Source of the DNA: Fodinibius sp. Rm-B-1B1-1 | GTDB taxonomy: Bacteria > Bacteroidota > Rhodothermia > Balneolales > Balneolaceae | Assembly (NCBI RefSeq): GCF_038594945.1 | Contig: NZ_JBCFYD010000002.1 | Coordinates: forward strand, 1,426,001 to 1,490,000 | DNA length: 64,000 nt | Direction: 5' to 3' | Shown: one piece after another, positions 16,584 to 24,610 of the stretch | Layout of the letters: each line of letters opens with the position of its first letter | How positions within the stretch are numbered: the first letter of the stretch is position 1 | The notes under the pieces: model-generated | What the model was told of the DNA's origin: nothing | Seen by the model: the letters and a program-made list of their open reading frames with translations, nothing else | Database searches by the model: none | Position numbers and translations under genes: made by a program

Positions 16584-18995
16584 TTATTGTGCACTTGCAG
16601 GAGTAACGGGCTGATCCGCATTTTCGAGAATAAATAACCCTTCAGTAGAGCTGGTCATGATAATAATATCACTCTCAAAGTAAGGGTAATTACTCCACGT
16701 TCCTGCAAAGCCGGGCTCATCTTCACCAAAAGGTTCGGTATCAAAAAATCCAGTCTTCTGGGGATTTTCCGGATCACTAACATCAAGCACCTGTAAGCCG
16801 CTTTGGTAATTCGATAAGTACATTGTATTACCTTTGATATAAAGGTTATGATCAGATGATTCATTATCGAATAGATAATCATCCACATACTGGGGATCAT
16901 CCAAATCAGAAACATCCCAGATTAGCGTTCGCGTGTGATCAACGTTGCCCGTCAACTCATCAAGCTCATCATTCTGAAAGAAATAACGCTGATCTTCGGT
17001 CAACCATCCCTGGTGTACGTAAGCATAGTCGGGATAAGAAACCGTGGAAAGTGCCTGTGGATTCTCTTTGTCCGTAACGTTGGCAATACTGATGGCCGTT
17101 TCGTTAGCTCCAAGACAAATCTCTTCACCCTGATGCTCTTTATCGGGGCCGCTGTACGTAACACATTGGGCATCATGCGTATACCCCGTGCCGCTACGTC
17201 CAGTTGATGGATCGGCAAAACAACCAGCAAAAGTTGGATTCTTGGGATCCTGAATATTAACCATGTGCAATCCACCGCCACAAGTTTGTCCGCCGCCACT
17301 GCTTCCCACGGCATAGGCAAATCCGGTATCCTCATTAATCACAATGTTATGCACACTATGAACTTTGTCGTAAATAGTATCTTCTTCCAAGGTCAATGGT
17401 GTTCCGTCAAATTCACGTAACTTTGTTAAATCCACAACCTGAATACCGTGCTCTCCTGCATTGTCGGCCACTACATATGCGTGATTTTCATACACTTTGA
17501 TATCGCGCCATGCATTTGCTCTTGATCCTTCGGTCATCGGTAAATCAGCTACGTAAACAGGATTTGAAGGATTACTAACATCCACAAAAGAAGTACCGTC
17601 AATACGCCCTACCAGAGCATATTCTTTTCCTGTTTGGGGATCCGTCCAGCCCCAGATATCATTCATTCGAACGCCACGATCTCCGCCAATTTCTTCAATA
17701 GGAAGAAACGAAAGCAGATTTACATTACTGCAATCAAAATGTGAGGCTTTACCATTGCTGCACTCCACTTTATTACCGGCAATGGGTTCAAGCACAGAAC
17801 TTCCTTTGCTCATAACAGTTGAAGCTACCGTCCAATTCTGCGTGTCACCAAATTCCATAATAGCAGCTGTTCCCGCTCCATAATCAGCACCTGTAAGTCC
17901 GACTACTGCCGTATTATTACCAACAGCAAGCGTGCTGGCAAATTGATCGCCAGACTTACGATCGGGCCCCATAACTTTTGTAACGCCTACCCATTCATCA
18001 GTATCATCCTGCTTAAACTGGTAGAGTGCTCCTTTACGTCCATCAGCACCGGGCGCGCCGACCCAAAGTTTATCATCGGCAATAGCCAATGATGATCCAA
18101 AGCCATAACGCGGTCCACTATCGAATGCTACAAGTCGTCCTGCAGAATTCCATTCATCATCCTCATATTCATAAATAAATACACCACCCGATCCAGAAGC
18201 ATCGCGGGGCGCCCCTACAAAAACCTTGTCGCCATGCAGCTGCAAAGCAGATCCAAAGCGTGCATTATCAGCTACCTGATCGCTCTTTAGCATTCCTTCA
18301 TTGTTCCAACTTCCTTCTTCATCTTTATGATATACATACACAGCACCACCATCTTCGGGGGCCGCTACAAACAGCTTTTGACCATCTACCGCCAATGCTG
18401 ATCCAAAGCTAAAGCCTTGAGCAGTATCGGGATTAGCCAAATGAGCTTGCTGGCTCCAACTACCAGATCCATCCTTTTTAAATACATAAACTGCCCCACT
18501 CTCTTCATCTTCTGCGGGTGCGCCTACAAAAGCATGATCGTCAGTCACAGCAACACTGCTACCCAATCCACCTTTTTTACTGGTATCCGAAAGCGCCAGC
18601 TGGGCTACTTCATTCCACGCCCCGTCTCCGGATTTCTCGAACAAGTACGCTCCGCCACTTTCATCATTACGCGCTGGCGCTCCCACTAATACACGATTGC
18701 CGTTCACACTGATAGAAGCTCCAAAACTGTTACCAATTTTACCATCAGATGCAGAGAGTTCTAACTGCTGCGACCATTCATTCTGATTCTGCTTAAAAAC
18801 ATATACAAGGCCCGGCTGGTGGGGATTCGCCGGCTCACCGATAAGCACGGCGCCATCCGTAACTGCAACAGCGCGAGCAAATCCCATCAAGCTTTCAGCC
18901 TCACCATCACTGGTCGTTTGTGCCTGTATTGTGCTAAATGATGTTGAAAGAAAAAATGCTACAAAAAATATGAATATGCGTTTCATAGAACTCAT
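16584..18995 (-). CDS. Choice-of-anchor B family protein with N-terminal FG-GAP repeats
   Basis: An 803-residue secreted protein. After a signal peptide (residues 1-25) residues about 30-390 hold seven FG-GAP repeats of integrin-alpha-like type (GSALAVDGQKLFVAAPEDG, GASISVNGNRVLVGAPARN and relatives). The second half is the choice-of-anchor-B domain: NDIWGWTDPQTGKEYALVGR, then GTSFVDVSNPSNPVYVADL and LVIVD-like repeats (GLQVLDVSDPENPQKTGFF). Some members end in a sorting signal; this one ends in PVTPASAQ with none that I can see, so its attachment is unclear. Cysteines cluster near residues 410-425 and 565-600, suggesting disulfides. It is the first gene of the propeller operon. A second in-frame ATG is four codons downstream; either start leaves the signal peptide intact. 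Confidence 0.88.
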   Translation of the reverse strand: MSSMKRIFIFFVAFFLSTSFSTIQAQTTSDGEAESLMGFARAVAVTDGAVLIGEPANPHQPGLVYVFKQNQNEWSQQLELSASDGKIGNSFGASISVNGNRVLVGAPARNDESGGAYLFEKSGDGAWNEVAQLALSDTSKKGGLGSSVAVTDDHAFVGAPAEDEESGAVYVFKKDGSGSWSQQAHLANPDTAQGFSFGSALAVDGQKLFVAAPEDGGAVYVYHKDEEGSWNNEGMLKSDQVADNARFGSALQLHGDKVFVGAPRDASGSGGVFIYEYEDDEWNSAGRLVAFDSGPRYGFGSSLAIADDKLWVGAPGADGRKGALYQFKQDDTDEWVGVTKVMGPDRKSGDQFASTLAVGNNTAVVGLTGADYGAGTAAIMEFGDTQNWTVASTVMSKGSSVLEPIAGNKVECSNGKASHFDCSNVNLLSFLPIEEIGGDRGVRMNDIWGWTDPQTGKEYALVGRIDGTSFVDVSNPSNPVYVADLPMTEGSRANAWRDIKVYENHAYVVADNAGEHGIQVVDLTKLREFDGTPLTLEEDTIYDKVHSVHNIVINEDTGFAYAVGSSGGGQTCGGGLHMVNIQDPKNPTFAGCFADPSTGRSGTGYTHDAQCVTYSGPDKEHQGEEICLGANETAISIANVTDKENPQALSTVSYPDYAYVHQGWLTEDQRYFFQNDELDELTGNVDHTRTLIWDVSDLDDPQYVDDYLFDNESSDHNLYIKGNTMYLSNYQSGLQVLDVSDPENPQKTGFFDTEPFGEDEPGFAGTWSNYPYFESDIIIMTSSTEGLFILENADQPVTPASAQ

Positions 18996-19297
18996 AATTT
19001 AAGGGCTTCTATTAATTGCACAAGTAATTATTAAAATACGTGACGAGAAGCAAAAAGTGTACGTAAAAAAGCGTTAAATTGCTGACAGTATTTAACAGCC
19101 AATTATTACTTTATTAATCAATAATCTTTATCCTGAGAGAGTAATATTTTAACCATTTCTATCATTGGAAGGTCTGGGATTGTTCACATAGAACTCATGA
19201 AAAAAGAACTTTCCTCCAACTGTTATTTAACAGCTTTATAAAGCATCTATTATGCTCATACTTTTTTATTTGAGATAGACATACACATCATTTTACA
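18996..19297. other. 302-bp intergenic region between divergent genes
   Basis: AT-rich spacer between the propeller operon (minus) and the GNAT gene (plus). It must hold both promoters. I see no open frame, strong hairpin or consensus promoter that I would defend. Confidence 0.5.
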
Positions 19298-19810
19298 ATG
19301 ACTGATAAACTAACGATCCGCCCAGAAAAAGAACGTGATATAAAACAAATAAATATTGTTATAGAATCAGCTTTTAAAAATCATCCTTATAGCAATCAAA
19401 CAGAACACCTGTTGGTTTCAGACTTGCGAGATAACGATGCTCTTTCAATTTCTTTAGTAGCTGTAACTAATCAAATAATTGTAGGCCACATTGCCTTTTC
19501 AGAGATCTCAATTAATAGAGACCATCAAAACTGGTATGGTCTTGCTCCTGTGTCAGTAACTCCTGACTACCAAAACCAAGGCATTGGGTCAGCATTAATC
19601 ACAGAAGGACTCGACCAATTAAAATCCCTTGGTGCTAATGGATGTGTATTAGTAGGTGAACCGAACTTTTATAAGCAATTTGGATTTCACCATCATGATA
19701 AGCTATTCTGTGATGGAATCCCCAAGAAATATTTTCTCGTAAAATCTTTCAACCATCACCCTCCTTCGGGAGAAATTACCTACCACCGTACCTTTTCCAC
19801 ATACAACTAA
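19298..19810 (+). CDS. GNAT family N-acetyltransferase (YhbS-like)
   Basis: A 170-residue acetyl-CoA-dependent N-acetyltransferase. The acetyl-CoA loop is in VTPDYQNQGIGSALITEGL (Q-x-x-G-I-G pattern, about residues 87-105), preceded by a strand with LAPVSV, and followed by CVLVGEPNFYKQFGF, where the GEPxFYxxFGF block is the hallmark of the YhbS subgroup. The acceptor is unknown. The gene stands alone, with the dodecin gene convergent 51 bases downstream. The ATG at 19298 gives the full GNAT fold, and no better start is present. Confidence 0.88.
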   Translation: MTDKLTIRPEKERDIKQINIVIESAFKNHPYSNQTEHLLVSDLRDNDALSISLVAVTNQIIVGHIAFSEISINRDHQNWYGLAPVSVTPDYQNQGIGSALITEGLDQLKSLGANGCVLVGEPNFYKQFGFHHHDKLFCDGIPKKYFLVKSFNHHPPSGEITYHRTFSTYN

Positions 19811-19861
19811 CTCTTGGTCAGTGGAATTTTTATTAGTCAAATCCTATCTATAGTTCTTCGA

Positions 19862-20065
19862 TCAGGATTTACCAAGAACAAACGTTACTTTTGCATTCAC
19901 TCGATATTTTTCAATGCTATTATTTGTAACAATGGCCTGAATATTTTCGCAATTTATATTCTTGATGTTTTGCACTGTTTCAGAAGCTTGCTTAACTGCA
20001 TTCTCAACAGCCTGCTCAATGGTATCTCCCTCGGCAATAACTTCAATTACTTTGGCTAATGACAT
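19862..20065 (-). CDS. Dodecin family flavin-binding protein
   Basis: A 67-residue protein that forms a hollow dodecamer storing and buffering FMN or riboflavin. The sequence shows the family pattern: VIEVIAEGDTIEQAVENAV at residues 6-24 (dodecins usually have GxSxxSxxxA), then a helix with ASETVQNIKNI, and a last strand ending in VTFVLG. The central Trp that stacks on flavin in many dodecins (usually in a xVxWxEV region) is absent; the matching stretch reads NINCENIQAIV with Cys, so ligand affinity may differ or the ligand may be another molecule. A good Shine-Dalgarno sequence (GAGGGAG) precedes the ATG. The gene is monocistronic. Confidence 0.85.
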   Translation of the reverse strand: MSLAKVIEVIAEGDTIEQAVENAVKQASETVQNIKNINCENIQAIVTNNSIEKYRVNAKVTFVLGKS

Positions 20066-20376
20066 GATAACTCCCTCTTTGGATTAATAATAACAGTTTT
20101 TTTAGCACGAAAGCTTTTCAAATGATAACTCTCAATATCTACAACTTTTGAACGCATTTGCCTGTTTCTACTGTAGGTTATTTATTGCAAAACGTGTAAG
20201 CCGCAAAGGCGGTTATCCAAAAACAGCATACCCTATACATAAAAAATATCGTAACAAGCCATAGGTATTAAAACGGCAAAAATTCACAAAGCTACAACAC
20301 TTATTTTAGTTATATCAAAGTATTTAAATTAGCTACATTACCAGTTTCTAAACTGGTGTAACCAATTTTATCAATT
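20066..20376. other. 311-bp intergenic region upstream of the DUF2231 gene
   Basis: Holds the dodecin promoter on one side and the DUF2231 promoter on the other. A short GC hairpin (CCGC/GCGG, about 20200-20212) and the palindrome at 20340-20357 are the only structures seen. There is no open frame of note. Confidence 0.5.
20340..20357. promoter_or_regulatory. Perfect palindrome just upstream of the DUF2231 gene, possible operator
   Basis: ACCAGTTT (20340-20347) and AAACTGGT (20350-20357) are perfect inverted arms with a 2-base centre, ending 19 bases before the ATG. The length and symmetry suit a dimeric regulator. No regulator gene is adjacent. An mRNA hairpin is unlikely with a 2-base loop. 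Confidence 0.45.
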
Positions 20377-21444
20377 ATGGAACTGATTCCTCACTGGGCT
20401 CCAAACCTGCACCCCATTATCGTTCACTTTCCAATTGCTATTATCCTATTAGCCGTGTTGATGGATTTTCTCAACTTCTTTCTGCCAGACAACTGGTGGG
20501 ATGACATAAAATCAACAATCCTGTATAGCATTGGAGCCCTTTCAGGAATTGCCGCTTACTACACTGGAACATGGGCCGCTGATAGTATCTTTGTCCCCAC
20601 CGGAGCCCAATCCGTCCTAAACGAACATTCAGATTGGGCGGTATGGACCGTGTGGTTTTTTGGGATATACGTGATGTTGAGAATTGCCCTGCACTGGTAC
20701 CAAAAGATGGACCCTCGACCTATTCGCATTGCGTTATTTGTACTTGCCTTGCCGGGAGTGTTCTTGCTCTACGAAACCGGTGATCATGGTGCTGAGATGG
20801 TCTTCGGTTACGGCGCCGGAACCGGACAGCTTTTGCAACAACAAAACATTGACTCCATGACAACGGATAGCTTACAAGAAAATGAATCTACATTTACTGT
20901 CCATGATAATGGGGATTGGACCTGGGAGATTGGTCCTAATGGCGTTAGTACCCTGCTCACAGAATTTGAGTGGTTAGAAGGTGGGATTCAGGCTCTTCGT
21001 CCCACGATACGAAGCAATAATAAAAATCATGTGCTACAGCTAAATCCTAATTCTTCCCCTAACTTCTATATCAGCAAGGAAACGTATCAAAATGTACAAG
21101 TCGATTATTATGTAGATATGTCGAATTTCGAGGGCGATATATCGTTGGTTAACCACGTACAGGATGCCAAAAATTATGATTTTGTGATGCTGTCATCCGA
21201 CGGCATGATATCCCAGGGAAGAGTCCGTAATGGAGAGCGCGAGATATTCGAAGAGAGTAAATACTCCGCCTCGGGGATAATGTTCATTCGCACAGTTGCC
21301 AACGGAACTCATTTTAGGGGATATATCAACAAAGAAATGGTTGTGCATGGACATGGAGATGCACCCCAAGCCGGAAAGATAGGCGTACGCCTCAACGGCA
21401 GCGGATCCATTATTATTGATAAGATATCCCTAACGCAACTGTAG
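20377..21444 (+). CDS. DUF2231 membrane protein with C-terminal LamG/jelly-roll-like domain
   Basis: A 355-residue protein. Residues 1-155 are a DUF2231 domain: HPIIVHFPIAIILLAVLMD begins the first of four predicted membrane helices, with histidines that in relatives may bind heme or metal (HPIIVHFP; LHWY; DHGAEMVFGYG at the end of helix 4). Residues about 185-355 form a soluble beta-rich domain of the kind found in 3-keto-disaccharide hydrolase (DUF1080) or LamG folds: a WxW pattern (DWTWEIG), YYVDMSNFEGDISLV, and a final GKIGVRLNGSGSIIIDKI strand pair. The domain should lie in the periplasm. The role is not known; a heme- or sugar-sensing membrane protein is a guess. A palindrome precedes the start. 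Confidence 0.75.
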   Translation: MELIPHWAPNLHPIIVHFPIAIILLAVLMDFLNFFLPDNWWDDIKSTILYSIGALSGIAAYYTGTWAADSIFVPTGAQSVLNEHSDWAVWTVWFFGIYVMLRIALHWYQKMDPRPIRIALFVLALPGVFLLYETGDHGAEMVFGYGAGTGQLLQQQNIDSMTTDSLQENESTFTVHDNGDWTWEIGPNGVSTLLTEFEWLEGGIQALRPTIRSNNKNHVLQLNPNSSPNFYISKETYQNVQVDYYVDMSNFEGDISLVNHVQDAKNYDFVMLSSDGMISQGRVRNGEREIFEESKYSASGIMFIRTVANGTHFRGYINKEMVVHGHGDAPQAGKIGVRLNGSGSIIIDKISLTQL

Positions 21445-21502
21445 CAAAAACTGATCAGAAGCAGGAAGTGTTTGGAATACCTACCGTGTTCAACAAGATA
21501 TC

Positions 21503-22612
21503 TTAAGTATGGGCTTCGGAATAGGTAAATTCCGGGTCACCAAACTTTTTGAGTGTCCGATAATGGGAGGCCACTGCTTCAAAAAAGGTATCGTGCTGGT
21601 TATAGGGGATATCAAACTCTTTAGCCGTTTTTTCAACAATATGGCTAATGGCCGGATAGTGCACGCTACATATTCTGGGGAAAAGATGGTGCTCAATTTG
21701 GAAATTCAGTCCACCAACAAACCAGCATAATGCCTTGTTATCACGCGCAAAATTATTGGTCGTCACCATTTCGTGAATCATCCAGTGTTCATCAATCATA
21801 TTATCTTCGTCCGGGAGCGGATGATCCGTTCCCTCGACAACATGCGCGAGTTGAAAAACAATGCCAACAGTCAAGCCAGCCGTCAGGTGAAGCGTTGTAA
21901 ATCCAATCAACAAATGAACCCACGAGATATCAAGTAAAAGCAACGGCAGCACCAGCATATAGGTATAATAAAGAGCCTTGGTAACAAACAGGATAATCCA
22001 CTCGCTCATGGGATGCGTTTTGTTCTCGTACGGGCCAATGTTATCCTTTGCAAAATGCTTGTAATCTTTAATAAACACCCAGAAAAATGTGGAAAGGCTG
22101 TACGCAAAAAAGGCCAAAATATGTTGTATGCGGTGGATTGATTTATACTCTGAATGGGGTGAGAGGCGAATAAACTCGGCCACCTCCAAGTCCTCGTCGT
22201 GTTCGTGAATATTGGTATAGGTGTGATGGATTATGTTGTGTGTTATCTTCCAGATGTAGCCATTTGCTCCAACCAGGTCAAACGTATATCCCAATGCGCG
22301 ATTAATATGCTTATTGGAAGAGTAAGCTCCATGCAAGGCATCATGTGATACAGAAAAACCAATACCCGCCATGCCAATGCCCATTACAAAGGTCAAAAAC
22401 CACATAGCTCCGAGAGAAAATGAACCCGACATAATTAACGCATATGGTCCAAAATAAAGCGTTAACATTATAATGGTTTTAATAACCATCTGGGTGTTAG
22501 CATGTTTTGAGAGATTACGCTCCTCAAAATATTGATTAACCCGCTGCTTTACCGTTTGACTGAATTCCCTGCTGGTACTGTTATTAAACGTTACTCGTTC
22601 TACCTCTGCCAT
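21503..22612 (-). CDS. Membrane fatty acid desaturase (acyl-CoA/acyl-lipid type)
   Basis: A di-iron membrane enzyme that introduces a cis double bond in fatty acyl chains, probably lipid-linked or CoA-linked. Three histidine boxes are visible: HDALH (His90-His94), HNIIHH (His125-His130) and QIEHH (His308-His309). The Q in the third box is typical of the linoleoyl-CoA (front-end) desaturase group. Four to six membrane helices surround the boxes. No cytochrome b5 domain is fused; electrons must come from a separate ferredoxin or reductase not found here. At 369 residues the length is standard. Single-gene unit. Regiospecificity cannot be read from sequence. Confidence 0.9.
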   Translation of the reverse strand: MAEVERVTFNNSTSREFSQTVKQRVNQYFEERNLSKHANTQMVIKTIIMLTLYFGPYALIMSGSFSLGAMWFLTFVMGIGMAGIGFSVSHDALHGAYSSNKHINRALGYTFDLVGANGYIWKITHNIIHHTYTNIHEHDEDLEVAEFIRLSPHSEYKSIHRIQHILAFFAYSLSTFFWVFIKDYKHFAKDNIGPYENKTHPMSEWIILFVTKALYYTYMLVLPLLLLDISWVHLLIGFTTLHLTAGLTVGIVFQLAHVVEGTDHPLPDEDNMIDEHWMIHEMVTTNNFARDNKALCWFVGGLNFQIEHHLFPRICSVHYPAISHIVEKTAKEFDIPYNQHDTFFEAVASHYRTLKKFGDPEFTYSEAHT

Positions 22613-22718
22613 CTACAATAACTCCTTTATGTAAAACTCCACATTAAACCTTCTGTGAAAGTATTACCTTATTTTTGATTGCCCTACCTATTTATTGCCA
22701 TTATGATGTATAGCTTAG

Positions 22719-23056
22719 CTCACAAAACCAAAAAATGATTTTACTCGATTGGAAAATGAACATCCCAGTTCCATAAACTATGTGATCAGACGGTGGCATC
22801 AGCATAGGCAAGGTAAAGGTGCCAAATACTTGCAAGCTTGTGATCCGCAAGCCGTTGTGTTTATCGAAGAGCATCCAGACCGCTCCGAGGCTTGCCAGCG
22901 TGAATATAAAATCAAGAGTTAGGAAAGTTAAGGTTAAGTAACGCTCAAAAACTTTTAAGCAATCCTGACCATGCAATTGAGGGTTTAACTGGACTTTTAG
23001 ATGCAAGAAAATTTGGACTAAACCGCGCATTAAACGGACACCCCTCCTATCTATAG
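22719..23056 (+). pseudogene. Decayed GIY-YIG endonuclease
   Basis: The plus strand between the desaturase and the coiled-coil gene encodes a remnant of a small GIY-YIG nuclease. In one frame (to a stop at 22920-22922) it reads RRWHQHRQGKGAKYL and later DRSEACQREYKIKS, which match the GKGAKYT...DRSEALKREYEIKK pattern of the family after its catalytic helix. The frame then shifts by one base near 22919-22920; adding one T gives KSLGKLRLSNAQKLL and continues to a stop at 23056. Upstream, the GIY and YIG strands cannot be found and a stop lies at 22716, so the N-terminus is lost. I take this as a pseudogene rather than one sequencing error. A minus-strand open frame over the same bases is then chance. 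Confidence 0.6.
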
Positions 23057-23113
23057 TTTAACTGTGTCTAAAATAGTGTGAGTACTTAAAAAATACTTTC
23101 TATTATTAAAAGC

Positions 23114-23143
23114 AAAAGGCTCAATCTGATAATTGAGCCTTTT
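23114..23143 (-). terminator. Terminator after the coiled-coil gene
   Basis: AAAAGGCTCAAT (23114-23125) and ATTGAGCCTTTT (23132-23143) are perfect 12-bp arms around a 6-base loop. On the minus strand the stem ends in TTTT followed by GCTTTT. It may also stop plus-strand readthrough. Confidence 0.85.
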
Positions 23144-23171
23144 GTCTCATATAATTAATTATAGATGATTC

Positions 23172-23837
23172 TTAGCCACCCTCCTCAGAATTACCTTCAT
23201 CGGTATTCTGTTTATCCTCCTTAGGTTCTTGGTCTGTACTATCAGGAGCAGGCTTGTTGGTAGTGAGCTCTTCAAGTTTAGAACGAGCATTTTTAAGATT
23301 CATCTTTTCCTTTTTTAACATCTGCTCCAGTTCAGAAAGCCGTTGTTTGGCTTTTTCTATCTGTTGCTTTTTCTGGCGTTTTTCCTCTTCGGTTAATTGC
23401 TCTGCCTCCAGGCGTTCTTCAGCTTGTTCTATTTGTTCTTCGGCTTGCTTTGTTGCTACTTCTGCGGAATCAACGTTCTGATCTAATCGTTCAATATCAT
23501 TCTTAAGCTGCTTGGCAGCTGCTGCCCGTGCTTGTCCGAACTCACGCCCCGACATATCACCCTTGTCTTTTCCGAAGGCCTTCCCTTGGCCTTTATTTGT
23601 CTTTTGGCCTTCGGTTTTTCGGTTGTTGCCTTGGTTTTTCTTTTTTCCCTTGGCTCCCTGAGCTAACGAATCCGCTTTCCCTTGTTGAGCTTTTAGGCTG
23701 TCAGGACGTTCTTGTTTCTGCTCTGCTTTTTCTGATTTACCCTTGTTTCCTTTGTTATTGTTTTGGGCCATGCTAACACTTGCCGCCAAAAACAGTAGCA
23801 TAACTGTAACGATGGATAGTTGGAATAGTCGTTTCAT
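23172..23837 (-). CDS. Secreted coiled-coil protein, Lys/Gln/Glu-rich, unknown function
   Basis: A 221-residue protein with a clear signal peptide (residues 1-24, cut after SMAQ). Residues 25-100 are a low-complexity, Lys/Gly/Gln/Asn-rich stretch and very basic. Residues 100-195 form a long charged coiled coil (LKNDIERLDQNVDSAEVATK, then EEQIEQAEERLEAEQL). The last 25 residues are acidic and disordered (Asp/Glu/Asn-rich). Such a layout suits a periplasmic protein that self-assembles or contacts peptidoglycan or DNA, but no domain is recognised. It follows a small coiled-coil lipoprotein gene with 27 bases between and is probably co-transcribed. A perfect terminator follows. Confidence 0.7.
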   Translation of the reverse strand: MKRLFQLSIVTVMLLFLAASVSMAQNNNKGNKGKSEKAEQKQERPDSLKAQQGKADSLAQGAKGKKKNQGNNRKTEGQKTNKGQGKAFGKDKGDMSGREFGQARAAAAKQLKNDIERLDQNVDSAEVATKQAEEQIEQAEERLEAEQLTEEEKRQKKQQIEKAKQRLSELEQMLKKEKMNLKNARSKLEELTTNKPAPDSTDQEPKEDKQNTDEGNSEEGG

Positions 23838-23864
23838 AATAAATGTTGTAATGTCATTTTCCGA

Positions 23865-24077
23865 TTAATTATCAAGACTCTCTAAAGTCTCCTGCAAATC
23901 ATTCATTTTTTTCTCAACCGAATCACTCGCGGTTGAAAGTTCATTCGACAGTGAATCCGTTTCCCTAACCAACTGGGTTTCAACATTGTTGTTTGCCCCT
24001 TGTTGTTGATCAGGATTTCCGCATGCCGTAATAAGAAGAACAGATAGGAGGATCCCCCCCAATTTAATATTGATCAT
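23865..24077 (-). CDS. Small coiled-coil lipoprotein
   Basis: A 70-residue lipoprotein: a signal sequence with lipobox LITAC (Cys19), a Gln/Asn-rich linker, then a heptad-like helix from about residue 35 (VRETDSLSNELSTASDSVEK). Once processed it is only about 52 residues, similar in plan to Lpp-type small lipoproteins, although nothing shows a peptidoglycan link. First gene of a two-gene unit with the secreted coiled-coil protein, with which it might pair. A CAAATTTA at 24085-24092 is the complement of a TAnnTTTG promoter box, which would place transcription start only a few bases from the ATG. Confidence 0.7.
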   Translation of the reverse strand: MINIKLGGILLSVLLITACGNPDQQQGANNNVETQLVRETDSLSNELSTASDSVEKKMNDLQETLESLDN

Positions 24078-24301
24078 AATACCCCAAATTTAATTATTGA
24101 TTGTATTGGTTAAATGTAAAAATCTATTCATTGTTCCAATATTTTTAGCAGTCAAGTATATCCAATTGGAATTCGGAAAAGGCAATAACACGAAAAGGTA
24201 ACATGAAGTCAGATCTCAGAATCCTCTATTTCTTGGTATAAGAATAATGATAACGGGCTGTGTAAGCAGCCTTTCATTATTTCTAACCAAGGAGGTTTAT
24301 T

Positions 24302-24542
24302 ATGAACTTACGTGATTTTAGTTTCCCGGTATCACATCAAAAATGTAGCGGTAGACGATTACAACTCTAATCTCGTGGTTGATGGTACCTACAAAGTTTT
24401 TCTAAACGAGCTCATCACTATGTGGGATGAATCTGATTCTGTACTAAGAGAAAACTTAATAAAAACAATAACCCAGTCAGTTAGTTTTCATGTAGATGAT
24501 GATACTGAAGATATTGAGATCAACTATTTAGCAGATAAATAG
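24302..24542 (+). pseudogene. Small conserved-looking gene with a one-base frameshift near its start
   Basis: A textbook Shine-Dalgarno AAGGAGG (24289-24295) sits six bases before the ATG at 24302. That frame reads MNLRDFSFPVSH and ends after 23 codons. The long frame covering the rest (IKNVAVDDYNSNLVVDGTYK and on to a stop at 24542) is one base out and has only a GTG (24312), badly spaced from the Shine-Dalgarno. Removing one C from CCC at 24323-24325 joins them into about 79 residues reading FSFRYHIKNVAVDDY. The product would be a small acidic soluble protein of unknown role. Either assembly error or fresh mutation; the GTG start is the less likely alternative. Confidence 0.55.
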
Positions 24543-24560
24543 CTAAAACAGAATGGCAGA

Positions 24561-24600
24561 AAATAAAAAAGGACTGACCAGCTATTGCTAATCAGTCCTT
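24561..24600 (-). terminator. Terminator of the truA/tRNA-Asn transcript
   Basis: AAGGACTGA (24569-24577) and TCAGTCCTT (24592-24600) are perfect arms with an inner AGC/GCT pair. On the minus strand the stem runs into TTTTTTATTTT. It may also end the small plus-strand gene. Confidence 0.75.
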
Positions 24601-24610
24601 CATTCTTGAG

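Noticed and set aside
22701-23030. 109-residue minus-strand open frame
   Set aside because: No start signal or recognisable domain, and the plus strand over the same bases carries a GIY-YIG remnant, which explains the coding-like composition.
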